Below, one piece after another: positions 23,822 through 32,133 of a DNA stretch of 64,000 nucleotides. The stretch comes from Pelomonas sp039929605 (GTDB taxonomy: Bacteria; Pseudomonadota; Gammaproteobacteria; Burkholderiales; Burkholderiaceae_C), in contig NZ_JBDSQX010000098.1 of NCBI RefSeq assembly GCF_039929605.1, positions 17,829 through 81,828 of the forward strand, given 5' to 3'. Positions within the stretch are counted from its first letter, which is position 1. Each line of letters begins with the position of its first letter. Both the position numbers and the translations under genes were made by a program. Below the pieces are notes generated by a model that did not search any database, was not told where the DNA came from, and saw nothing but the letters and a program-made list of their open reading frames with translations.

Positions 23822-24654
23822 GTGAGCGCCTGGAGGGCCTGGCGGTAGCCGCCGATGGCGCCATGCGCATTCATCGCCGGGGCGACCGTGCCCCAGGCCG
23901 TGCGGCGCCAGGCCACCGTGAGCTGGCAGCGCGACACCAGCGGCGTCGTCACGATGTTGTTGTTGTGGCTGCGGCTGGCGAGGTTCAGCGCGTCGTCCAG
24001 GGCCGCGCCATTCAGCCGGTAGCCGCCCACGACGCTGCTCTGGATCGTGGCCGGCAGGATCTCGTTCTTGACCGGAAAGCTGCTGCCGTCGGTGCGGCTG
24101 CAAGTGCCGTCGGCCATCGATGTGGTGAGCGCGGTCGAGCTGAGCCGCACGTCCACATCGCCGGCGGTGCGAGCCAGCGCCACGCCTGCGGCTGGCTGCA
24201 ACACCGTGAAGCCGGCCGGCATCGTCACCTCGCTGATGTTGGGCACGCCGGCCCGCGTGAAGACGACGCGCACCACCGGTTGCGCGCTGGCGGACGTGAG
24301 GCCGGCGCTGTAGTCCAGGCGCTTGCCGTCGGGGTTTCCCATCGTGACCTCGGTGCCGCCGTCGACACTGGCGGACAGGCGCTCGCCCGGGGCCGGCAGC
24401 ACCGCGGTGAACACATTGGCCGACTTGCCCAGGCCGCCCTCGACGAGGATGGTGCGATCGCTGTCGTTTTGGGTGGCGGTGAAGCGCGGGCTGATCTCGT
24501 CCACGTTCAGCGTGGACGATTCCGTGCAGTTGCGAAAGGCGCAGATGAAACCGTCGACCACGGGGTCGGCGACGTCGTTGGTTGCGCCGCCGCAGCCGGC
24601 CAGCAGGGCGAACAGGACGAGCGCCGCCGGGCGCCGATGGGAAGGGAACTGCAT
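23803..24654 (-). CDS. Lipoprotein of unknown function
   Basis: 283 residues starting MQFPSHRRPAALVLFALLAG, then C, a lipobox. The mature part is polar, with NVDEISPRFTATQND and a C-terminal half containing LNLASRSHNNNIVTT and AMNAHGAIGGYRQALQAL. No family is recognised. An upstream in-frame extension to 24918 has no signal peptide and overlaps the divergent peroxiredoxin, so it was rejected. Divergent from the peroxiredoxin gene with a 97-base shared promoter region. Confidence 0.68.
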   Translation of the reverse strand: MQFPSHRRPAALVLFALLAGCGGATNDVADPVVDGFICAFRNCTESSTLNVDEISPRFTATQNDSDRTILVEGGLGKSANVFTAVLPAPGERLSASVDGGTEVTMGNPDGKRLDYSAGLTSASAQPVVRVVFTRAGVPNISEVTMPAGFTVLQPAAGVALARTAGDVDVRLSSTALTTSMADGTCSRTDGSSFPVKNEILPATIQSSVVGGYRLNGAALDDALNLASRSHNNNIVTTPLVSRCQLTVAWRRTAWGTVAPAMNAHGAIGGYRQALQALTYDGQR

Positions 24655-24751
24655 GACGATGGATGGTTTTTGATTGACGCGGATACTAAGTGCGCATCCG
24701 GCCGGGCGAGGGCCCAAGGCTGATCGTGATTCTTCACCATTTGGAGTCGTT

Positions 24752-25297
24752 ATGTTTTTGCCATCGATCCGTCCGGCAGCTGCGCTTGCGCTGTTGGCGT
24801 TTGCGCTTTCCGGACCTGCCCACGCCGCGCTCGCCGTGGGCGCGGCGGCCCCCGACTTCAGCGCCGATGCCGCGGTGGGTGGCCAGCCCTTCAAGTTCCA
24901 CCTCGCCGACGCGCTCAAGCAAGGCCCCGTGGTGCTGTACTTCTACCCCAAGGCCTTCACCAGCGGCTGCACGGTCGAGGCGCACAACTTCGCCGAGGCG
25001 ACGGACAAGTTCAAGGCACTCAACACCACCGTCATCGGCATGTCCAACGACGACATCGACACGCTGAAGAAGTTCAGCGTCGAGGCCTGCCGCAGCAAGT
25101 TCGCCGTCGCGGCTGACGCGGCCGGCAAGGTCATCAAGGACTACGACGTGGCGCTGAAGATGGTGCCCGGCACCATGGCCGACCGCATCTCCTACCTCAT
25201 CGCGCCCAACGGCAAGGTCGCCGCCGTGCACGCCAGCATGGACCCCGACGGCCACATCGACGCGATGCTGAAGGCGGCCGAGAAGCTGAAGAAGTGA
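24752..25297 (+). CDS. Exported peroxiredoxin (AhpC/TSA-Bcp type)
   Basis: 181 residues: a signal peptide (to about residue 25, GPAHA) and a thioredoxin-fold domain with FYPKAFTSGCTVEAHNF. C73 is the peroxidatic cysteine; C113 (SVEACRSKF) may be a resolving cysteine. Reduces hydroperoxides, here probably in the periplasm. The start at 24752 gives the signal peptide. The stop overlaps the following amidase GTG (GTGA), so the two are coupled. Confidence 0.87.
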   Translation: MFLPSIRPAAALALLAFALSGPAHAALAVGAAAPDFSADAAVGGQPFKFHLADALKQGPVVLYFYPKAFTSGCTVEAHNFAEATDKFKALNTTVIGMSNDDIDTLKKFSVEACRSKFAVAADAAGKVIKDYDVALKMVPGTMADRISYLIAPNGKVAAVHASMDPDGHIDAMLKAAEKLKK

Positions 25298-26682
25298 TCG
25301 CCGGCCTCGACGCGGCGGTGCTGCTGGCCGCCTACCGGTCGGGCGAGCTGTCGCCCGTCGAGGTCATGCAGGCCGTGCTGGCGCAGGCCGAGCGGCGCGA
25401 AGGGGAGCTGCATGCGCTGTGCGCCGTCTATGCCGAGGGCGCGCTCGACGCGGCCCGCGCCAGCGAGGCCCGCTGGCGCGCCGGCACCGCGCTGCCGCTG
25501 GACGGACTGCCCGTCACGCTGAAGGAAAACATCGCCGTGCCCGGCGCCGCTTACCGCCTGGGCACCGCCGCCACGCTGAGCGATGCCGTGGCCGACTTCG
25601 AGGCCCCGCCCGCCGCTCGCTTGCGTGAGGCCGGCGCCATTGCCTGGGCGCGCACCACCATGCCCGACTACGGCATGCTCAGCTCGGGCCTCTCCAGCCT
25701 CTACCCCGAACCCGCGCGCAACCCCTGGGACGCGCGCATGACACCGGGCGGCTCCAGCGCCGGCGCCGCCGCCGCTGCGGCAGCCGGTTATGGCCCGCTG
25801 CACCTGGGCACCGACATCGGTGGCTCCATCCGCCTGCCGGCCGGCTGGTGCGGCCTCGTCGGCTTCAAGCCCAGCCATGGCCGCGTGCCCATCAAGCCGG
25901 GCTATGCCGGCCGCGTCGCCGGGCCGTTGACGCGCACCGTGGCCGACGCCGCGTTGATGCTGGCGGTGCTGTCTCAGCCGGATGCGCGCGACCCGACGCA
26001 ATTGCCGCCGGGCCAGGTCTTGCCGCGGCCCATCGATCTGCGCGGCCTGCGCATCGGCTTGATGCTGGACGCCGGCTGGGGCGATGCCGTGCAGCCCGAA
26101 GTCGAGGCCGCCGTCCGCGCCGCCGCGCTCGCCTTCGAGCAGGCCGGCGCCGTCGTCGAACCGCTGGCCGGCTTCACGACGCGCGAGATGGCCAACGGCA
26201 TCGACCGCTTCTGGCGCATGCGCTCCTGGCTCGACATCTCGGCCCTGCCGCCCGAGCGCCGCGCCAAGGTGCTGCCCTACATCCTCGACTGGGTGGCATC
26301 CGCCGCCGGCTACGACGGCGCAACCGTCTTCCACGGCTACAGCCAGATGCAGGCGCTGCGCGAGGCGGCCAATGCAGCCATGGACGGGCCTCAACCCTTC
26401 GACTTCGTGCTCTCGCCCGTCAGCCCCATGCCCGCCTACCCGGCCCACCAGGCCAGCCCGCTGCACGATCCGTCGCGACCCTTCGAGCACATCGCCTTCA
26501 CGCTGCCCTTCAACATGAGCGAACAGCCGGCGCTGGCCATCAACGCGGGCTACACGTCAGCTGGTTTGCCGATCGGGCTGCAGATCAGCGGTCGCCGCTT
26601 CGACGACGCTGGCGTGCTGGCGCTGGGTGCGCTGTGGGAACAACTGCGGCCGGCGCAGCGCGCCTGGCCTTTCAGGGCCTAA
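25294..26682 (+). CDS. Amidase-signature family hydrolase
   Basis: 462 residues with the full Ser-cisSer-Lys triad: K77 in LPVTLKENI, S154 in TPGGSSAGAAA and S178 in GTDIGGSIRLPA. The family cleaves amides; the substrate here is unknown. GTG start overlapping the peroxiredoxin stop. The C-terminus overlaps a convergent gene by 11 bases. Confidence 0.9.
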   Translation: MIAGLDAAVLLAAYRSGELSPVEVMQAVLAQAERREGELHALCAVYAEGALDAARASEARWRAGTALPLDGLPVTLKENIAVPGAAYRLGTAATLSDAVADFEAPPAARLREAGAIAWARTTMPDYGMLSSGLSSLYPEPARNPWDARMTPGGSSAGAAAAAAAGYGPLHLGTDIGGSIRLPAGWCGLVGFKPSHGRVPIKPGYAGRVAGPLTRTVADAALMLAVLSQPDARDPTQLPPGQVLPRPIDLRGLRIGLMLDAGWGDAVQPEVEAAVRAAALAFEQAGAVVEPLAGFTTREMANGIDRFWRMRSWLDISALPPERRAKVLPYILDWVASAAGYDGATVFHGYSQMQALREAANAAMDGPQPFDFVLSPVSPMPAYPAHQASPLHDPSRPFEHIAFTLPFNMSEQPALAINAGYTSAGLPIGLQISGRRFDDAGVLALGALWEQLRPAQRAWPFRA

Positions 26683-27163
26683 CGCCTGAACCGTGCGGCG
26701 GCTCCTGCGGCGGCAGGCCGGCGGCGATCAGGTCGGCGTTAACGAGGGCCCAGGCGGCGTCGAAGTTGTCGGCCCGGCGCACCGGGCGGCTGCTGCGCCA
26801 GATGTCCATCAGCGCCGGCAGGCGCTCGATGCCGGGCAGGCCGGCCGGCACGAGGAAGACGGTGGAAATGGCCACGAGCCCACGATTGGAGAAGCTCTCG
26901 ATGCTGGCGCGCAGCTCACCCAGCGCGTCGGCGCCCATGTGCAGGTTGCCGCGGATTTCGAGCAGGTCGCCAAAGCGCCGGTCGGCCGGCAGCCGCTGGC
27001 CGGCCAGTGCGATCGCGCGCTTGGTGGCGGCCATCAGCTCGGCGTCGAACGGCCCCTCGGCGATGGAGATCATCACGCGGCCCTGCACGCCCACGCTGAC
27101 GCGGCCGAAGCTCGGCTTGAAGGCCGGGCGGCGCGGCGAGGGCAGGGTCGGCGAAGGGCTCAT
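26672..27163 (-). CDS. Hypothetical protein, possibly STAS-like
   Basis: 163 residues. The core, from FGRVSVGVQGRVMISIAEGP through DLLEIRGNLHMGADALGELR to GLVAISTVFLVP, alternates strands and helices in a way that recalls STAS/SpoIIAA folds. This is only an impression. No signal peptide. Divergent from the glutathione transferase gene and convergent with the amidase. Confidence 0.6.
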   Translation of the reverse strand: MSPSPTLPSPRRPAFKPSFGRVSVGVQGRVMISIAEGPFDAELMAATKRAIALAGQRLPADRRFGDLLEIRGNLHMGADALGELRASIESFSNRGLVAISTVFLVPAGLPGIERLPALMDIWRSSRPVRRADNFDAAWALVNADLIAAGLPPQEPPHGSGVRP

Positions 27164-27205
27164 GGTGTGAGACGATTTTGCACGCTCGATGAAGGAGTCA
27201 GGACC

Positions 27206-27826
27206 ATGTTGACTTTGTACGGCAGCAAGAATTCTGGTTCAGCCGTCGTGGAGGCCGCGCTGGCCCGCGCCGGCCTGGCCTACACGGTGCTTGACGCGGC
27301 CAGGTGGAACCCCGGCCCCGCGTACGACGAGCTGCTGCGCGTCAACCCGCTTGGCCAGATCCCGACGCTTCTGCTCGACGATGGCACGGTGTTGACGGAG
27401 AGCGCGGCCATCCTCATCCACCTAGGCCTCACGGCCACGCCAGGCCTGCTGTTGCCGGCCGAGGCGAGCGCCAGGGCGCTGGCGATCCGGGGGCTGGTCT
27501 ACATCGCCGCCAACTGCTACGCGGCCATCAGCGTCATCGACTACCCGGAGCGCTGGTGCGAGCCCTGCGACGACGCGACGAAGGCGCAGATCGTGGCCGG
27601 CACGCGGGCGCGGCTGCATCACCACTGGGGCCTGTTCGCAGACGCGTTCGAGCGCGGCTTCAATGCCGACTCGCCCGGCGCGCTGGAGCTGCTGGCCACG
27701 GTCGTGTCGCGGTGGTCGGGGGCGCGGTCGCATCTGCAGGCGCAGCGGCCGGCCTTCCACGCGCAGCTGCTGCGGGTCGAGCAGCATCCGGACGTGGCAC
27801 AAGTCTTCCAGCGCCACTGGTCCTGA
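27206..27826 (+). CDS. Glutathione S-transferase family protein
   Basis: 206 residues with an N-terminal thioredoxin-like domain (MLTLYGSKNSGSAVVEAAL, then VNPLGQIPTLLLDDGTVLTE with the cis-Pro and the ES glutathione-binding pair) and an all-helical C-terminal domain. Conjugates or reduces with glutathione; the substrate is unknown. The ATG at 27206 is preceded by GGAG-like sequence. Single gene. Confidence 0.88.
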   Translation: MLTLYGSKNSGSAVVEAALARAGLAYTVLDAARWNPGPAYDELLRVNPLGQIPTLLLDDGTVLTESAAILIHLGLTATPGLLLPAEASARALAIRGLVYIAANCYAAISVIDYPERWCEPCDDATKAQIVAGTRARLHHHWGLFADAFERGFNADSPGALELLATVVSRWSGARSHLQAQRPAFHAQLLRVEQHPDVAQVFQRHWS

Positions 27827-27903
27827 TGCCATCGGCTGTCGGTGGCGGCCGGCAGGCCACCACCTCGTGTGCTCAGGTCATGCGCACGCTCTGTTGCTGC
27901 CGG

Positions 27904-28212
27904 TCAGCAGGGGCCGCCGGAAGAAACGCACTGGTTGTATTGGGTTGCATAGACGGAATTCTTGACCTTGGTGGCTTCCTGGCTGGCGTAGTAAGGGCAG
28001 TTGGGAGCACCGCTTGGAGCGCACGACTGAATGACGGCGTTGTAGACGTAGGTGTACGCCTGCTCCGACATTGCCGTTGCCTTGGAATGGCAGGCGACCG
28101 GGATCTGGCTGGCGGGCATCCCAGGGCAGGTTCCTGCCGACACCACGGTAGTCGCCAGAGTGCTCGCCAGCAGGATTGGCCGGGCGACGAGGGACCAGAA
28201 AGCACGTTTCAT
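27904..28212 (-). CDS. Small exported Cys-containing protein
   Basis: 102 residues with a Sec signal peptide (MKRAFWSLVARPILLASTLA) and a mature domain with six cysteines, including a C-terminal SSGGPC. An AAGGAG ribosome site lies seven bases before the ATG. No family recognised; disulfides in the periplasm are likely. Confidence 0.65.
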   Translation of the reverse strand: MKRAFWSLVARPILLASTLATTVVSAGTCPGMPASQIPVACHSKATAMSEQAYTYVYNAVIQSCAPSGAPNCPYYASQEATKVKNSVYATQYNQCVSSGGPC

Positions 28213-28405
28213 GAATAACTCCTTGGTGAGTTTGAGTTTGCCGATGTGGCGGCGGCATGGTGGGTGGAATCAGCCGTGCTGCATAGCGCGGGCTTACGCT
28301 GGCGAGCGATACCAGTTTTTTAAACGCCGCAGCTAATTGGTTATGCAAACGGATATGCCAGATGACGGGTGGCGCTGGCCGCGCATGGATTCACCCCGCC
28401 GCCGT

Positions 28406-29533
28406 TCAATCCACCGTTTGCCGATAGCGCAGCAGCGCCACGCTCCCGGCCACGGCCAGGAAGGCCAGCATCGGCCACAGCTCCGGCAGCAGTTCGGCCG
28501 CCCCGGAGCCCTTCAGCATCACGCCGCGCACGATGCGCAGGAAGTGCGTCAGCGGCAACACCTCGCCAAGGTATTGCGCCCACTGCGGCATGCCGCGGAA
28601 CGGGAACATGAAGCCTGATAGCAGCATCGACGGCAGGAAGAAGAAGAACGTCAACTGCAGCGCCTGCAGCTGGTTGCGCGCCAGCGTCGAGAACGTGAAG
28701 CCCACGCCCAGGTTGGCCAGCATGAAGACGCCGATCATGGCCAGCAGCAGCGGCACGCTGCCCACCATCGGCACGTTGAACAGCAGGAAGGCCGCGCCGA
28801 GGATAACGCCGAGCTGCACATAGCCGAGCACGACGTAGGGCAGGATCTTGCCGGCCATCACCTCGATGGGCCGCACCGGCGTGGCGAGGAGGTTTTCCAT
28901 CGTGCCGCGCTCGCGTTCGCGCGTCATCGCCAGCGCCGTCAGCATGACCATCGTCATCGTCAGGATGGTGCCGACAAGACCCGGCACGATGTTGTAGCGC
29001 GACAGGCCCTCGGGGTTGTAGCGGCGCTGGATGCGCACCTCGAAGGGCGGTGGCTGCTGCGCGCGTGAGGCGAGTGCGCCGCGCAGGTCGCGGTTCAGCG
29101 CGGTGGTGCCGAGCTGGCTCAACGCGGCGATGGCGTTGCCGCCGGCCGAAGGGTCGGTCGCGTCGGCGGCGATCAGCACCGCCGGCTTCTCGCCACGCAC
29201 GACGCGGGCGCCGAAGTTGGCCGGCACGACGACGAGGAACTGGATGTCGCCGCTTTGCAGCAGCGCGTCGCCGCGTGCTTCCGAGATGCCGCTCTCGACG
29301 ACATGGAAATAGCCACTCGTCTGCAGTGCCGCGACGAGGCTGCGCGCCATCGGGCTGGTGTCCTGCGCCACGATGGCCGTAGGCAGGCCCTTGGGGTCGG
29401 TGTTGATGGCGTAGCCGAACAGCACCAGCTGCATGATGGGCACGCCCACCGCCATCGCAAACGTCAGGCGGTCGCGCAGCATCTGCTGCACCTCCTTCAG
29501 CGCGATGGCGAATGTGCGGGCCAGGGCTTGCAT
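28406..29533 (-). CDS. ABC-2 type export permease
   Basis: 375 residues with one N-terminal membrane helix, a large periplasmic loop (about 50-175) and five C-terminal helices. This is the ABC2_membrane_3 layout of YhhJ/YbhR-type permeases. RERERGTMENLLATPVRPIE is the hallmark intracellular segment. Last gene of the TetR-HlyD-ATPase-permease cluster; a long hairpin repeat lies between it and the ATPase. Confidence 0.88.
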   Translation of the reverse strand: MQALARTFAIALKEVQQMLRDRLTFAMAVGVPIMQLVLFGYAINTDPKGLPTAIVAQDTSPMARSLVAALQTSGYFHVVESGISEARGDALLQSGDIQFLVVVPANFGARVVRGEKPAVLIAADATDPSAGGNAIAALSQLGTTALNRDLRGALASRAQQPPPFEVRIQRRYNPEGLSRYNIVPGLVGTILTMTMVMLTALAMTRERERGTMENLLATPVRPIEVMAGKILPYVVLGYVQLGVILGAAFLLFNVPMVGSVPLLLAMIGVFMLANLGVGFTFSTLARNQLQALQLTFFFFLPSMLLSGFMFPFRGMPQWAQYLGEVLPLTHFLRIVRGVMLKGSGAAELLPELWPMLAFLAVAGSVALLRYRQTVD

Positions 29534-29578
29534 GTCAGTGGGCGCTGGCGCCGAGGTTTCGATTCCCGAGCCTTATAG

Positions 29579-29654
29579 AACACAGCCACAGAGACACAGA
29601 GGCACAGAGAAAACGCGCTGTTTCTCTGTGCCTCTGTGTCTCTGTGGCTGTGTT
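29579..29654. repeat. Repeat family C copy 1: perfect 34-bp inverted repeat
   Basis: Arms 29579-29612 and 29621-29654 are perfectly complementary around an 8-base loop. They are built from repeated cacagag words (cacagccacagagacacaga and 14 more bases). The same element, less perfect, lies at 61776-61855. It sits in the gap between ATPase and permease genes of one operon, where it could attenuate or process the mRNA. Confidence 0.85.
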
Positions 29655-29668
29655 GATTTGTCTTGACA

Positions 29669-30415
29669 TCAGTGGGGCTCCGCAAAGTTGTCGGTGGCCT
29701 GCCCGACCAACTTGACGAAGGCGTCTTCGAGATCGCTCGCGCCGGCTTCTTGCACGATGGCTGCCGCCGCGCCCCGGGCGAGGATGCGGCCGTAGGCGAT
29801 GTAGACCAGCTCGTCGCAGCGCTCGGCCTCGTCCATGTAATGGGTGGAGACGAGCACGGTGATGCCCTCGCCGGCGAGTTGGTGGATCTGGTCCCAGAAC
29901 TCGCGCCGCGCCTTGGGGTCGACGCCGGCGGTGGGCTCGTCCAGCAATAGCAGGCGGGGCTTGTGCAGCAGGCAGGCGGCCAGCGCCAGGCGTTGCTTCC
30001 AGCCGCCGGAGAGGGACCCGGCGAGCTGCTTCGCGCGTGTCGTCAACCCCAGTCGCTCCAGCGCGCCATCGACGGCCTCGCGGCGGTTGGGCATGGTGAA
30101 CAGCCGCGCGACGAAGTCGAGGTTCTCGCGGATGGAGAGGTCTTCGTAGAGGCCGAACTTCTGCGTCATGTAGCCGACTTGGCGCTTGACCTCGGCGGCC
30201 TGGCGGCGGAAGTCCAGCCCCAGCACCTGGCCCTCGCCGGCATCGGGCGTCAGCAGGCCACAGAGCATGCGCAGCGAGGTTGTTTTGCCACTGCCGTTGG
30301 GGCCGAGGAAGCCGACGATGCGGCCGCTGCCGACCTGCATGTCGACGTTGTCCACGACCTTGCGGCCGGCGTAGGACTTGCTCAGCCCTTTGACGTCGAT
30401 GGCCAGCTCAGTCAT
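29669..30415 (-). CDS. ABC transporter ATPase subunit
   Basis: 248 residues with Walker A GPNGSGKTTSLRML, signature LSGGWKQRLALA, Walker B LLLLDEPTAGVDP and the switch His in VSTHYMDEAERC. It is half the size of the duplicated YbhF. The start at 30415 overlaps the HlyD-family stop (ATGA), giving translational coupling. Powers the ABC-2 permease encoded downstream. Confidence 0.93.
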   Translation of the reverse strand: MTELAIDVKGLSKSYAGRKVVDNVDMQVGSGRIVGFLGPNGSGKTTSLRMLCGLLTPDAGEGQVLGLDFRRQAAEVKRQVGYMTQKFGLYEDLSIRENLDFVARLFTMPNRREAVDGALERLGLTTRAKQLAGSLSGGWKQRLALAACLLHKPRLLLLDEPTAGVDPKARREFWDQIHQLAGEGITVLVSTHYMDEAERCDELVYIAYGRILARGAAAAIVQEAGASDLEDAFVKLVGQATDNFAEPH

Positions 30416-31353
30416 TGAGTGACGTCCAACGGTTGACCGGGATGCAAGCGTTCCGCGTCCCCCGCCTTCACCGGCCGCGCCTCGACGAGAAAGACGAGCT
30501 TGTCGCGCTGCTGGTTGGAATAGATGACCGGCGGCGTGTACTCCGGGCCGGCGGCGATGAAGCTGATGCGCGCGGCGATGGCAGGGCCGCAGCCGTCGCA
30601 GTGCAGGCTCACCGCCGCGTCGAGCCTGAGGCTGCCCACCACCGACTGCGGCACGTAGAAGCGCGCCTTGCGGTTGGCCGGCGGCAGCAGGGCCAGCACC
30701 GGCTGGCCGGCGGCGACCCATTCGCCCGGGCGCATGAAGACGTCCTGCACGCGCGCTGGCATGGGCGCGCTCTGGCGCTTCTGCTCCACGCGCCAGGCGG
30801 TCTGCGCGCGGCCGCTCTCGGCGGCTTGCGCCAACGCGCGGGCGGCATTGCGCGCGTCGTCGCGCGCCGGCAGCCGGGCCACCTGCACGGCGGCGTCCAG
30901 TTCGACGACGCGGGCGCGGGCCTGGGCCAGCGTCGTCGCCGCATCGTCCACACGCGCCTTGGCGACGAAGCCCTGGGCCAGTAGCTCCTGCTGGCGCGTG
31001 AGGTCGATGCTGGCCAGGCGCTCGGCGGCGCGGGCCTGGTCGAGCTGCGCACGCGTCACGGCCACCTCGGGCGCGCGGCGGCCCTTGTCGGTGTCCTGCG
31101 CCTGGGCCTGGGCGCTCTGGGCGCGGGCGCGCGCCTCGGCGTCGGCAGCGAGCTCGGGCGTGGCGTCCAGCTCAAAGAGGGCCTGGCCGGCGGTCACAGC
31201 CTCGCCCGAGCGCACGGCCAGCGTCGTCAGCCGGCCCGCCACCGGTGGCGCGATATAGACCAGCTCGGCCTCGGCATAACCCGTCCAGCCTTCGGGTTGC
31301 TTGGGTGCGCAGGCGGCCAGCAGGGCGGGGATCAACAACAGAGCAAGTCTCAT
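30412..31353 (-). CDS. HlyD/YbhG-like periplasmic adaptor lipoprotein
   Basis: About 313 residues. A lipobox is present (LLIPALLAACAP). The biotinyl-lipoyl half-motif AEAELVYIAPPVAGRLTTL, a long coiled-coil hairpin rich in Ala/Arg/Gln (about 75-185), and the returning lipoyl half with PGEWVAAGQPVLALLP follow. It bridges the inner-membrane ABC exporter to the envelope. Of two ATGs six bases apart, 31353 has GGAG at proper spacing. Confidence 0.88.
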   Translation of the reverse strand: MRLALLLIPALLAACAPKQPEGWTGYAEAELVYIAPPVAGRLTTLAVRSGEAVTAGQALFELDATPELAADAEARARAQSAQAQAQDTDKGRRAPEVAVTRAQLDQARAAERLASIDLTRQQELLAQGFVAKARVDDAATTLAQARARVVELDAAVQVARLPARDDARNAARALAQAAESGRAQTAWRVEQKRQSAPMPARVQDVFMRPGEWVAAGQPVLALLPPANRKARFYVPQSVVGSLRLDAAVSLHCDGCGPAIAARISFIAAGPEYTPPVIYSNQQRDKLVFLVEARPVKAGDAERLHPGQPLDVTQ

Positions 31354-31364
31354 GGGCATCTCCG

Positions 31365-31994
31365 TCAAACGCCGCTGGCCAGGCCGAGCAAGGCCCATTC
31401 GATGCGGCGCTGCAGGGCGTCGTCGGACAACACGTCGGCGTCGACAGCGGCCAGCAGCGGCGGTGGCACGGCCTTGACAGACACCATGCCGCCCACCAGC
31501 ACGACGGGCGCGACGACGGCGCCCATCAGGAAGGAAAAGCGCGTCAGCAGCGGCCGCTGCGGCAGGCGGCCTTGTGCTTCGGCTTGCTGCAGCAAGGCCA
31601 TCAACACGCCCAGGTGCCGCGGCGCGTTGGCCCGCAAAAAGTCCTGTGCCACGGCCTCGCCGGTCTGCGCGTCGGCCCAGACGCGGGCGATCAGCGGCCG
31701 GTGCTCGCGCACGAAGCGCGCCACGCCCAGCAGCGCCTCCGCGAGGCGTTCCATCACATCGGCCTCGCCCTGGCTGGTGAGCGACAGCGCGCTGAACATC
31801 TCCTCGTAGTGCCGCTGCAGCAGTGCGCGCAGAAAGGCGTCCTTGCTGCCGAAGTGGTAATGGACCATGGCCGGGTTCACGCCGGCTGCTTCGGCCACAC
31901 GGCGCACCGACAGGCCGGCGCAGCCGAGCTGCGGGTAGAGCGCGGCTCCGGCGGCGAGCAAGGCCTGGTCCTGATCCTGGCTGGGGCGGGGCAT
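31365..31994 (-). CDS. TetR-family repressor of the export operon (CecR-like)
   Basis: 209 residues. The TetR helix-turn-helix is VRRVAEAAGVNPAMVHYHFG followed by SKDAFLRALL. It heads the operon HlyD-ATPase-permease, with 11 bases to the HlyD gene, as E. coli CecR heads ybhGFSR. A perfect palindrome immediately upstream is the probable operator, so it likely represses its own operon. Ligand unknown. Confidence 0.88.
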   Translation of the reverse strand: MPRPSQDQDQALLAAGAALYPQLGCAGLSVRRVAEAAGVNPAMVHYHFGSKDAFLRALLQRHYEEMFSALSLTSQGEADVMERLAEALLGVARFVREHRPLIARVWADAQTGEAVAQDFLRANAPRHLGVLMALLQQAEAQGRLPQRPLLTRFSFLMGAVVAPVVLVGGMVSVKAVPPPLLAAVDADVLSDDALQRRIEWALLGLASGV

Positions 31995-32002
31995 GGGCGT
32001 GA

Positions 32003-32024
32003 TTATTGGTCGACTGACCAATAA
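32003..32024 (-). promoter_or_regulatory. Probable TetR operator
   Basis: Perfect 9-bp dyad, ttattggtc and gaccaataa, separated by gact, nine bases upstream of the repressor ATG. Its AT-rich arms stand out from the surrounding GC-rich DNA. Position and symmetry suit autoregulation of the export operon. Confidence 0.8.
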
Positions 32025-32034
32025 CGGCAAGCTG

Positions 32035-32082
32035 GGGCCTGTTCGGGCTGCGGCGACCCGTTGCCGTAGCGTCAACAGGCCC
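32035..32082. repeat. Palindromic repeat family A, copy 2
   Basis: Begins gggcctgttcgggctgcggc and ends ttgccgtagcgtcaacaggc plus cc. It shares outer and inner words with the element at 12315-12369; the right halves are identical apart from one deleted base. Lies between the TetR operator and the chemoreceptor gene. Confidence 0.7.
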
Positions 32083-32133
32083 TAGGATCGGAGTCAGCAA
32101 GACTGCCCGAGCAGACGCAAAGGAGAACAAGCC

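Noticed and set aside
29579..29654. CRISPR-like or tandem array because of the repeated cacagag words
   Set aside because: There are no spacers; it is one inverted repeat made of short similar words.
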